DNA from: Bacillota bacterium
GTDB lineage: Bacteria > Bacillota > Clostridia > Acetivibrionales > DSM-1351
NCBI GenBank assembly: GCA_023439045.1
Contig: JAEXOY010000002.1
Coordinates: 116,304 to 180,303, forward strand
Reading direction: 5' to 3'
Length of the DNA: 64,000 nt
Shown here: positions 51,819-59,792 of the stretch, piece after piece
How the letters are laid out: every line of letters starts with the position of its first letter
Numbering within the stretch: the stretch's first letter is position 1
Made by a program: the position numbers and the translations under genes
Notes under the pieces: generated by a model
Told to the model about the DNA's origin: nothing
Seen by the model: the letters and a program-made list of their open reading frames with translations, nothing else
Databases searched by the model: none

Positions 51819-53297
51819 TCCATTATTGTCCAGCTTGGATAATTCCTTAACTTTATCTAAATCTAGACCCATAGCTGCTGTAATACGTTCTCCATATTCG
51901 GTATCAGCCAGATAGCAGTGTACAGCATGACGGTATTTTACGTTGTCTGTTACAGGGGCAATATCCGCAGCAGTATTTTCTATTAAAAGCTTACGCTTAT
52001 CTTCTGTCATTAAGCGGTACAGTTCCCCACCAGCGCGGAAATTATCGTCTGTAGGATCATCCTTTGGATCAAACCTGTACATAGCACCTTCAAGTTTTAG
52101 AGGTGGCTCTGCCACTTCTGGTTGTGGTGTCCAATAGCCTTCACTGTTTGGAGAATATGCAGGCATCCTTCCATAGTTTCCATCTACACGCATTGCACCA
52201 TCTCTGTGATACTCATTGACTTCGCATTTTGCACGGTTAACTGGAATATGATTATGATTAACACCAAGTCTATATCTCTGGGCATCACCATAAGCAAAAA
52301 GTCTACCTTGTAAAAATCTATCTGGCGAAAAGCCTATACCTGGAACAACGTGAGCAGGTGAAAAAGCTGATTGCTCAACCTCTGCAAAATAGTTTTCAGG
52401 ATTGCGGTTTAGTTCAAGGACACCTACCTCTATCAGTGGAAATTCCTTGTGACGCCATATTTTTGTAATATCGAAAGGATTCTCATAGTGATTATGAGCC
52501 TGCTCTTCAGTCATTATCTGAACGTACATAGTCCATTTTGGATAGTCTCCACGTTCAATAGCATCAAAAAGATCTCTGCCATGGTATTCTCTGTCCTGTC
52601 CACTTATTAGAGCCGCTTCCTGATTTGTGAAATTCTTGATTCCTTGCTGTGTATGGAAGTGGAATTTGCACCAAACACGTTGATTATTGTCATTATAGAA
52701 GGAGAAGGTATGCTCTCCATAAAAATGCATATTGCGGAATGAAGCTGGTATGCCACGATCCGACATAACAATGGTTCTTTGGTGGAAAGTTTCAGGAAGC
52801 AGCGTCCAAAAATCCCAGTTATTCTGGGCTGAACGCATACCAGTACGTGGATCACGTTTTACAGCTCGGTTAAGATCTGAGAAGTTATGTACATCACGAA
52901 TGAAAAAAGTAGGGGTATTGTTTCCAACAAGGTCCCAGTTACCCTCTTCAGTATAAAACTTAACAGCAACCCCACGTATATCACGCTCTACATCTGCGGC
53001 ACCTCTTTCTCCAGCTACAGTCGAAAAACGAACAAAGAGGTCTGTTTTAGTCCCTGGTTGTAGAACCTTTGCTTTGGTGTACTTTGAAATATCACCAGTA
53101 ACTGTAAGATTACCATATGCACCCCAACCCTTTGCATGCATACGACGCTCTGGTATAACCTCTCGATTAAAGTGTGCCATTTTTTCCATTAACCACACAT
53201 CCTGCATAACCACCGGGCCTCTCGGGCCAGCCGTTATAGAGTTCTCATTGTCAGCTATTGGTGCTCCTACTTCGTTGGTCAGTTTTTTTCCTTCCAT
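51792..53297 (-). CDS. katA: Heme catalase (monofunctional, small-subunit type)
   Basis: A 501-aa catalase that splits hydrogen peroxide. Catalytic His lies in ERRMHAKGWGAYG and Asn in DLVGNNTPTFFIRD; the proximal heme ligand Tyr lies in RLFAYGDAQRYRLG; FSTVAGERGAADVERD is the family signature. Length and start (MEGKKLTNEVGAPIADNENS) are standard. Two ATGs occur at 53300 and 53297 behind AGGAGGTATT; the second is used. Catalase is uncommon in strict anaerobes and adds to the stress genes here (desulfoferrodoxin would supply its substrate). Confidence 0.96.
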   Translation of the reverse strand: MEGKKLTNEVGAPIADNENSITAGPRGPVVMQDVWLMEKMAHFNREVIPERRMHAKGWGAYGNLTVTGDISKYTKAKVLQPGTKTDLFVRFSTVAGERGAADVERDIRGVAVKFYTEEGNWDLVGNNTPTFFIRDVHNFSDLNRAVKRDPRTGMRSAQNNWDFWTLLPETFHQRTIVMSDRGIPASFRNMHFYGEHTFSFYNDNNQRVWCKFHFHTQQGIKNFTNQEAALISGQDREYHGRDLFDAIERGDYPKWTMYVQIMTEEQAHNHYENPFDITKIWRHKEFPLIEVGVLELNRNPENYFAEVEQSAFSPAHVVPGIGFSPDRFLQGRLFAYGDAQRYRLGVNHNHIPVNRAKCEVNEYHRDGAMRVDGNYGRMPAYSPNSEGYWTPQPEVAEPPLKLEGAMYRFDPKDDPTDDNFRAGGELYRLMTEDKRKLLIENTAADIAPVTDNVKYRHAVHCYLADTEYGERITAAMGLDLDKVKELSKLDNNGLIQATLKP

Positions 53298-53388
53298 CAT
53301 AATACCTCCTTTAATAATAATTTTTTGCATTGCCTAGCTATCAATTTATATGCTTTATAGCCTCCATCAGTATTGAAATAGATTGGGC

Positions 53389-54063
53389 TCAAACTAGTGA
53401 AAACCCCATCAGTACAATGGCAGCATATGCACAGCTTTTGGGTAGCATAAGCATCCCCACTTTGGGATGTGATTTTGAGAATAATACAACGGGCATATAG
53501 CAGGCAAAACTTATCATTATTGCAAGCCATATAAAAGCCAAACTCCCCCCTGTATTAATGGCTCCTATGAAATAAAATATCATTACAGTCATTCCCAAAA
53601 TTAAAAAAGGAATATTTCTAATAATTCCCCATTTTAGTGATGGATTTGAGCTTTGCCATCTATTTTGGGGTAATATACATAAAATAATCCGCAGGAGCGC
53701 ACAACCATATATAATTATGGATATATATATTTTTGAATTAAATATGTAGTATACTTTACCAATTTCCCATAAGAAAATATAAAAGATAGTCATTGTAATG
53801 GAGGCAATAAACTTACCCACTCCTAATACAGCTGTATAATTACGACCCTTTTTATCAGCCATAGAACAGATACGTGGAATCAGATGAAAGGCATCTCCAA
53901 CCCCTAAAGTCAGAGCCATAAGTGAGTATTGCCATCGCAGACTTCCAGTATCTGTAGTAATATACAGCAACAGTGCAGCTATCAGCACTGTAAAAAGATA
54001 TAATAAATCAAATATGGTCTCAACTATTTTCATGGTTCTTTTCTTTGCATTCATCTTCACCAT
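53389..54063 (-). CDS. Unknown membrane protein with about seven helices
   Basis: A 224-aa protein that I do not recognise. It has a basic N-terminus and about seven hydrophobic helices (TIFDLLYLFTVLIAALLLYI first, CYMPVVLFSK and GMLMLPKSCAYAAIVLMGF last). A short basic loop follows the second helix (HLIPRICSMADKKGR). The ATG follows GGAG. It is 91 bases upstream of catalase on the same strand and could be co-transcribed. Confidence 0.7.
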   Translation of the reverse strand: MVKMNAKKRTMKIVETIFDLLYLFTVLIAALLLYITTDTGSLRWQYSLMALTLGVGDAFHLIPRICSMADKKGRNYTAVLGVGKFIASITMTIFYIFLWEIGKVYYIFNSKIYISIIIYGCALLRIILCILPQNRWQSSNPSLKWGIIRNIPFLILGMTVMIFYFIGAINTGGSLAFIWLAIMISFACYMPVVLFSKSHPKVGMLMLPKSCAYAAIVLMGFSLV

Positions 54064-54474
54064 AATTAATAATTCTCCACACTATTTTGTTAGGTATTAA
54101 AGTTGAGCAATGGCTTGTAATAATTCTATTGAGGGACACTATCCACACAGTAAATGTAATGTGCACCTCATTGATATATAAGTGATTAGTTAAAACATAT
54201 CCATAATGGGATAACAAAGTAAAAACCGAGTTGATTTAGTTTAATAGTAATAAAAAAAAGACATACTTTCTTGTTTAAAATTATATCTGTTTAAATCATT
54301 ATAGTCAACCTAAAAACCTGTGCTATCTATAACCTCAGCCTATAAACAGGTTTCTAGTCGCCTGTCAAGTTAAGGCTGATACAAAAAATGGGGCAGTCGC
54401 ACTAAACTTATATTAGTTCGACTGCCCCATCTTTGATTCTAAAATAAACTATTCATCATCTTCGTCATCTTCAT
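54064..54474. other. Intergenic stretch between membrane protein and AraC regulator
   Basis: It contains the leader of the membrane protein gene, an AACCTGT/ACAGGTT inverted repeat around 54313-54344 and the AraC gene terminator at 54382-54430. No gene is supported. Just after the AraC stop (54440-54474), a shifted frame on the minus strand reads an acidic string (IDEDDEDDE then stop). Confidence 0.55.
54382..54430 (-). terminator. Terminator of the AraC regulator gene
   Basis: ATGGGGCAGTCG (54388-54399) pairs with CGACTGCCCCAT (54419-54430), continued by an ACTAA/TTAGT inner stem. Minus-strand RNA then has a run of six U. Confidence 0.88.
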
Positions 54475-55365
54475 CTATAATTTAATAGGTATGTAAAGAT
54501 CAACTTCACAATAGTCATCAGAGGTGATATTCTCATCAAACATTTCAAAATGATAGGCTGGGCTCTCCAAATACCCGGATTTGGGTAGCCATTCTGAATA
54601 AATGTAATAAAGAGTTTGAAATAGATTGGCTGTATTTGTCTCTTTAGCATGATGTAAACCAATATATTTAAATATAGCATATTTGTTGGTAGGAACTTTA
54701 TAAAGCATCATATCAGTAGGTAAAGCATGTGCATGTGAGACTTGAACAGAGGGCATATAATAACAGTACCCTTCTTCTTCTGGATTATGAGCAACCAACC
54801 CGATGTATATATTGGGGTTTATAATATTTTTTATTTCACATTTTCTATTAAAATAGAAATCATTTCCTTTGGCATTAGCCTCAAAAAATTCTATATCATA
54901 ATCCTCTCTTATTTTATATTTTATCCCTGCTATTAGAAATTCTGGTTTGACAACTATTTCAGGAGTAATAATAATAGCGTTTTCTCCAATGGCTTTTATG
55001 TAATCAAGATTTACTTTATCAGTAATATTAATTTGGGGCTTTTGTTTTCGGAACCTGTCTGGGCTAATACTAAATGTCTTTTCAAAGGCACGAATATATG
55101 ATTGTTCATAATTAAACCCATACTCTGTAGCGATATCACATATTTTTAAATCAGTATTTAATAGTTCATTAATACTACATGATAATTTTCTTTTCTTAAC
55201 ATAGTCCATGAGTGTAATTTTAGAAGCTTGGTGAAATAGCCTATCAAGGTAAAACTTGGACAAGTTAACATGTAATGATAAATCATCAAGTGTAATTTTT
55301 TTATTAATATTTCTTTCAATAAAATCTATAGATTTTATGATATAATGCAGTGAATTTCGATCCAC
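54475..55365 (-). CDS. AraC-family regulator with GyrI-like effector domain
   Basis: A 296-aa regulator: the N-terminal AraC double helix-turn-helix (LDDLSLHVNLSKFYLDRLF, then ICDIATEYGFNYEQSYIRAF, residues about 20-105) and a C-terminal GyrI/SoxR-type ligand-binding domain (from about 140, ending EVDLYIPIKL). This Rob/BmrR-like architecture often binds hydrophobic or cationic drugs. The GTG at 55365 follows AGAGGAGATGTTTT. It is divergent from the permease/DUF362 operon and is its likely regulator. Confidence 0.86.
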   Translation of the reverse strand: MDRNSLHYIIKSIDFIERNINKKITLDDLSLHVNLSKFYLDRLFHQASKITLMDYVKKRKLSCSINELLNTDLKICDIATEYGFNYEQSYIRAFEKTFSISPDRFRKQKPQINITDKVNLDYIKAIGENAIIITPEIVVKPEFLIAGIKYKIREDYDIEFFEANAKGNDFYFNRKCEIKNIINPNIYIGLVAHNPEEEGYCYYMPSVQVSHAHALPTDMMLYKVPTNKYAIFKYIGLHHAKETNTANLFQTLYYIYSEWLPKSGYLESPAYHFEMFDENITSDDYCEVDLYIPIKL

Positions 55366-55461
55366 AAAACATCTCCTCTTACAATTAATTACTAATTATT
55401 ATACTATTTTTTCGTTTAAATTTATAGCAAAAAATGTTAATTGGTGTCTTTATAAAAGTAA

Positions 55462-55467
55462 TATAAT
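55462..55467 (+). promoter_or_regulatory. Probable -10 box of the permease/DUF362 operon
   Basis: A consensus TATAAT lies 36 bases upstream of the first start codon. Only a weak -35 (TTGGTG at 55441, spacer 15) is present; a poor -35 and short spacing would suit an AraC or MerR-style activator. Confidence 0.45.
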
Positions 55468-55502
55468 TTTTACAAGTATAGTTTACAGAGGTGAGAAGTT
55501 AA

Positions 55503-56297
55503 TTGTTTGACTTAATTATTAAACTAGGTTTTGACATATTTCAAATATTTGCTCAAATTATTTTGAGTTCAATTATCGCATTTTTTTTGTACTATTTCTT
55601 AAAGGATAGGCAATTAGCTCCCGTTACTCTTTTAACAGATATAATAACAATGCTTGCTGCTTCTATTTTGGGAATTTTGCTACCGTTCAACACTTTTGGA
55701 ATGCTACCGTTATTTTTTGTCTTCCTCAATCTTGGATATAAGTACTATCAAGTTATGCCAGCTTTATTGTCCAATTTTATTTTTAATATGTCAGTTCCCT
55801 TCAAGGATCCTACCTTTGTATTCAGGACTGGATATAAAAGAGTACTATTGGCTTTTGTCATTGGAGTTATTGCGGGATTCATACTAAGGAAGATTCGAAA
55901 CACTGAATGGGCCTTTAGAAGCAAACAACCTGAGATACTTTATAAATCCATTAGGATATCTAATATTCTTAATCACATTAATCAAAACATTAACCTTATG
56001 GGCATTTACATGATACTTGGAGTAATATTAAACAGACTATTTAATGATTATGTTATGTATACGTTAACAACTCAGATTGCCAGTAATTCAGTTACTGCAT
56101 TTATACCACGGTATATGTCCACGTTTAATGTTGTAAGCCCTGGATTTCTATTGGCACTATGCATTATTTATGCACTGCTTAATATATCAAATATTTCTGC
56201 CTTGCTGTTAGTATTGAAGCCAAAAGGCTTAATGTCCGTAGTTGGATATTATATAGTATGGATCATGATTTTGGCTATAAACATGTTTATTAGATAA
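55503..56297 (+). CDS. Permease-like membrane protein, degenerate sister of the one at 57474
   Basis: A 264-aa membrane protein with about seven helices. Its centre (LGILLPFNTFGMLPL, then a helix, then FVIGVIAGFILRKI) lines up with LGVASPICMYGTVPL and VAAGVLAGILVKIF in the permease encoded at 57474, so the two are paralogues. The Cys and Ser of the motif are replaced here, and the second glycine motif (YACGGGSIPL) is missing. It may form a heterodimer with the intact one. The start is TTG at 55503 behind GAGGTGAGAAG. It is first in a four-gene operon. Confidence 0.72.
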   Translation: MFDLIIKLGFDIFQIFAQIILSSIIAFFLYYFLKDRQLAPVTLLTDIITMLAASILGILLPFNTFGMLPLFFVFLNLGYKYYQVMPALLSNFIFNMSVPFKDPTFVFRTGYKRVLLAFVIGVIAGFILRKIRNTEWAFRSKQPEILYKSIRISNILNHINQNINLMGIYMILGVILNRLFNDYVMYTLTTQIASNSVTAFIPRYMSTFNVVSPGFLLALCIIYALLNISNISALLLVLKPKGLMSVVGYYIVWIMILAINMFIR

Positions 56298-56327
56298 ATA
56301 ATTATTAAAAATATTAGGAGGGAAAAA

Positions 56328-57464
56328 ATGAAAATAACTAAAAGTATAATTATTTACGGAATCATAATTCTTCTTTGCCTTGCTGCCTTTGGAGGATACA
56401 TTGCAACCCAGTTAAACGACGCCAGTGACAAAGAGACAGTGCAAGCTGCTGATAGTACTATACCTATAGCAGCTTCAACAACAGGCTCAACAGCAACTGA
56501 TTCCGGGGTAAGCGCTGCTACAAACGACGACACCAATACTAAAGTAGATGATAAAAAGCAAAAACATATACAGCAGGTTATGAGTAGAGAAAATGAGATA
56601 CTTGATCCCAACCCTATCATTGGTGTGGGTAAAGGAACAGATTTTGCTAAAGCAACTTCAGACGCTATTAATAATGCAGGAGGAATGCAAAGTATAATAA
56701 AAAAAGGCGACGTTGTTCTCATTAAGCCAAACCTCTGCTTGGCGTTGGAAAGTCCTGGTTCTCCTATGACTACTGATTATAGAGTGGTTGAGGAAGTGGT
56801 AAGAATCGCTAAAGAATGTGGAGCATCGAAAATAATAATAGCAGAAGGTAACTTTGCCTCCAATGCATTCGAAGATAAGTATAATAAGTATGATACTATC
56901 AAAGATGTAGAGTTCTATAATTTTAATGATTGCGAGCAAAAAGACTGTTACGAACTGACACCTCAAAAAAGTTTAGTTGGTAAGGCTATTTTTATACCAA
57001 AGGTTTATATGGATGCAGATGTTGTAATTAATGTAGCAAAACTGAAAACACACTTTATTACAGGCGTGTCGTTAGGTCTTAAAAACAGCATCGGTGTTCC
57101 ATCATATAAGATTTATGGTGGAAGTTCAAGTAAAGATGGCCTTCATTTTTTGGGTTTAGAAGAAGCTATTATTGACTTAAACAAGATTAGAAAGCCTGAG
57201 TTTACCATCATTGACGGTATAGTCGGAGGGGAAGGATATGGTCCAACATCTAATACTCCTGTAGAATCAAATGTTGTTTTTGCAGGTAAGGATATTGTAG
57301 CAGTGGATACAGTAGCGTTAACTTTTATGGGATTTGACCTAAATGCTATAACACATGTAAAAAGAGCTGCAGAAGAGAAGCTTGGGATAGCTGACCTTAC
57401 TAAGATAGTGGTCAAAGGGGCTAACCTAAAGACTGATAGTATGAAGTTTGCTCCTGCAACTTAA
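56328..57464 (+). CDS. Membrane-anchored DUF362 protein
   Basis: A 378-aa protein. An uncleaved-looking signal anchor (residues 6-27, IIIYGIIILLCLAAFGGYIA) is followed by a 55-residue Ser/Thr/Ala/Asp linker and a DUF362 domain from about residue 85, so the domain should lie outside the cell. Family landmarks: VVLIKPNLCLALESPGS, VAKLKTHFITGVSLGLKNSI, IDGIVGGEGYGPTSNTP. DUF362 has no established reaction. The ATG follows AGGAGGGAAAAA. It sits between the two permease genes. Confidence 0.85.
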   Translation: MKITKSIIIYGIIILLCLAAFGGYIATQLNDASDKETVQAADSTIPIAASTTGSTATDSGVSAATNDDTNTKVDDKKQKHIQQVMSRENEILDPNPIIGVGKGTDFAKATSDAINNAGGMQSIIKKGDVVLIKPNLCLALESPGSPMTTDYRVVEEVVRIAKECGASKIIIAEGNFASNAFEDKYNKYDTIKDVEFYNFNDCEQKDCYELTPQKSLVGKAIFIPKVYMDADVVINVAKLKTHFITGVSLGLKNSIGVPSYKIYGGSSSKDGLHFLGLEEAIIDLNKIRKPEFTIIDGIVGGEGYGPTSNTPVESNVVFAGKDIVAVDTVALTFMGFDLNAITHVKRAAEEKLGIADLTKIVVKGANLKTDSMKFAPAT

Positions 57465-57473
57465 TTAAAGCCT

Positions 57474-58367
57474 ATGTTAACAAATGTTGTATATGAACTA
57501 CAAAGAATATTTGAACTAATCATAATACAGTTCCGCCAGATATTTCCGTATTGGATACTGGGAGTTCTAGCGGGGTCGCTCCTCTCTGTTTATGCTTTAG
57601 AAAAAATAGAAAAGCTCATTGGCAACCTTAACAAAGAAGGGTTCAGCATTTTGAAAATCACACTTGCAGCTATGCTTGGAGTGGCCTCCCCTATTTGTAT
57701 GTATGGAACAGTTCCATTGATTGTTTCTCTTGCGAAAAGAGGCCTCCCTGAGTATATTATGGCAGCTTTTATGATTAGCTCCATTTTGCTCAACCCAAAT
57801 CTTCTATTGATGAGTGTTTCCTTGGGAATGCCAATTGCATTGTTTAGACTGTTTTCAGCTGTGGCAGCTGGTGTTTTGGCAGGTATTCTTGTAAAAATAT
57901 TTTTCAGAAAAAGAAGTCTGTTCAGACTGACTGAAAATGAAGGTAGTGGAATGGTGAGCAGGAAAAGAAAGAAGCTTCTCAATGATATACACAAATCCAT
58001 TACTATAACTGCTCCATACTTACTTGCTGGAATATTACTAACAGCGCTGTTTGACAGATATTTCCCCAAAGGATATATAGTTGCTGCCTTTGGGCAAAAC
58101 AGAGGATTAGGTATTCTCTTTGCAGTCTCCATGGGAGTCCCTATATATGCTTGTGGAGGAGGCTCGATACCACTATTGAAGCTATGGTTGCATGAAGGAA
58201 TGACAGTTGGTTCAGCTATAGCTTTTATGCTCTCCGGTGCAGCAACCAAGTTTACAAACCTTGGTGCTGTAAAAATTATTTTGGGGTTAAGGAATTTTAT
58301 TATATATATAGTCTTTAACATATTATTTAGTATTTGTGCGGGGTTACTTGCTAATGCAATTTTATGA
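57474..58367 (+). CDS. Predicted permease, DUF318/COG0701-like
   Basis: A 297-aa membrane protein with about eight helices in two halves. The first half has LGVASPICMYGTVPLIVSLA and SSILLNPNLLLMS; the second half has GVPIYACGGGSIPLLKLWL. Two inverted SP-x-C/YACGG motifs are characteristic of the ArsP/DUF318 permease family, some of which export organoarsenicals; Cys residues in both motifs could bind a soft metal or thiol-reactive ligand. The ATG is nine bases after the DUF362 stop with a weak ribosome site, indicating coupling. Confidence 0.82.
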   Translation: MLTNVVYELQRIFELIIIQFRQIFPYWILGVLAGSLLSVYALEKIEKLIGNLNKEGFSILKITLAAMLGVASPICMYGTVPLIVSLAKRGLPEYIMAAFMISSILLNPNLLLMSVSLGMPIALFRLFSAVAAGVLAGILVKIFFRKRSLFRLTENEGSGMVSRKRKKLLNDIHKSITITAPYLLAGILLTALFDRYFPKGYIVAAFGQNRGLGILFAVSMGVPIYACGGGSIPLLKLWLHEGMTVGSAIAFMLSGAATKFTNLGAVKIILGLRNFIIYIVFNILFSICAGLLANAIL

Positions 58368-58448
58368 TATTACAACAAATATGGTTCTCCCATCTATAGG
58401 GAGCATTTCCTGTCTATACTTTTAGAAATATTATTGGGGGCAAAGCAG

Positions 58449-59603
58449 ATGAGTAAGGTCTCAATAACAAGGTGCTCAAGTTATGATTATGAAATTGTCA
58501 AGGATTCTGTAAGAAGTGCACTTGATCTCTTGGGCGGAATATCTAGCTTTATTAGTAGCGGTGATAAAGTATTATTGAAGGTCAATCTCTTGATAAAAAG
58601 AAAGCCTGAGAAGGTTACTACAACACATCCTGCAATTGTACAGGCTGTCGCTGAGCTAGTGCTAGAAGCAGGAGGTAAACCCATTATTGGCGACAGCCCT
58701 GGGGGGTATCACTTTTATAGCGAGAGCACGTTGAAAGAGGTTTATGAAACCTGCGGTATGAAAGATGCTGCCACAAAAAGTGGAGCAGAATTAAATTTCA
58801 ACACTGAGGTTATCGATGTGCCTTATCCCAGTGGAAAGATTATGAAGAGTATAAAAACAATTAAACCCGTTCTTGAGGTAGATAAGATTATAAGTATCCC
58901 AAAAATAAAGACACATATGATGACTGTATATAGCGGAGCAGTTAAAAACATGTTTGGTATAATTCCAGGAAGCTATAAAGCCGAATATCATCTGCGATTT
59001 GATGATACCAGTGATTTTGCAGACTTGCTAATTGATATATGTTCTTTTTCAAAACCAGTGTTAACCATTATGGATGCTATAATTGGTATGGAAGGATATG
59101 GACCTACTAACGGAGCACCAAAAAAGGTTGGCTTGGTAATGGCTAGCAAAGACCCATATGCCTTAGATGCCATAGCTGCAAAGGTGATTGGCCTTGAGGG
59201 TTCACAGGTTCCAACTATACGCAAAGCTATCGACAGGGGCTTATACGATGGAAATATTGATGGAATTGATATTCTTGGCGAAGCTATTAATGATGTAAAA
59301 GTTGAGGATTTTAAGAAACCTACTGTAAAGGTTGCCTTCAATTTCTATAGCCTATTGATCCCAAAACCGTTGTTGAAACGTATTAATCGGTTTATTAAGC
59401 CCACTCCTAGGTTTAATAAAATTAAATGCAAGGGATGCTCAATGTGTGCAAAAAGCTGTCCTCCAAAGGCTATTACTATGGAAAACGGAAAGCCTAAGGT
59501 CCAGCTTGAGAATTGTATAAGGTGCTTTTGTTGTCATGAATTGTGTGCTTTTGATGCTGTTCAAATCAAGAGGCCATGGTTTTTGAGGCTTTTACTCAGA
59601 TAA
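58449..59603 (+). CDS. DUF362 protein with 2x[4Fe-4S] ferredoxin tail
   Basis: A 384-aa cytoplasmic protein. A DUF362 domain (VLLKVNLLIKRKPEKVTTTH, IPKIKTHMMTVYSGAVKNMF, MDAIIGMEGYGPTNGAP) is followed from about residue 325 by a bacterial ferredoxin domain with CKGCSMCAKSCPPKAI and CIRCFCCHELCAFDAV, both complete C-x2-C-x2-C-x3-C sets. It is a soluble counterpart of the membrane-anchored DUF362 protein. The ATG at 58449 has GGGGGC eight bases upstream; the TTG at 58434 lies before it. Last of the operon; it suggests an electron-transfer step. Confidence 0.85.
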   Translation: MSKVSITRCSSYDYEIVKDSVRSALDLLGGISSFISSGDKVLLKVNLLIKRKPEKVTTTHPAIVQAVAELVLEAGGKPIIGDSPGGYHFYSESTLKEVYETCGMKDAATKSGAELNFNTEVIDVPYPSGKIMKSIKTIKPVLEVDKIISIPKIKTHMMTVYSGAVKNMFGIIPGSYKAEYHLRFDDTSDFADLLIDICSFSKPVLTIMDAIIGMEGYGPTNGAPKKVGLVMASKDPYALDAIAAKVIGLEGSQVPTIRKAIDRGLYDGNIDGIDILGEAINDVKVEDFKKPTVKVAFNFYSLLIPKPLLKRINRFIKPTPRFNKIKCKGCSMCAKSCPPKAITMENGKPKVQLENCIRCFCCHELCAFDAVQIKRPWFLRLLLR

Positions 59604-59655
59604 AACAATAAACCTAAAATGAAAAACTAAAATAGATTGAGTTTAATTAAAAGGC

Positions 59656-59690
59656 TGGATTCATAAAACATGAATCCATTTTTCTATTTT
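59656..59690 (+). terminator. Terminator of the permease/DUF362 operon
   Basis: TGGATTCAT (59656-59664) and ATGAATCCA (59670-59678) form a 9-bp stem with loop aaaac, followed by TTTTTC. Confidence 0.85.
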
Positions 59691-59792
59691 TTTAAAGTTT
59701 ATATTGATTAATATGACCTTATATCGGATAATTATAGGTGATTATTTAGCAAGTTTTCTCATATTATTACATTTATTGGAAAGGATGTTTAT

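Noticed and set aside
57590..58321. 243-residue antisense frame within the permease gene
   Set aside because: It mirrors a strongly supported membrane protein; it has no ribosome site or family likeness.
59690..59760. Sigma-D (flagellar) promoter upstream of the chemoreceptor
   Set aside because: A TAAAG and a CGGATAA-like word occur, but the spacing is about 25 bases instead of 15.
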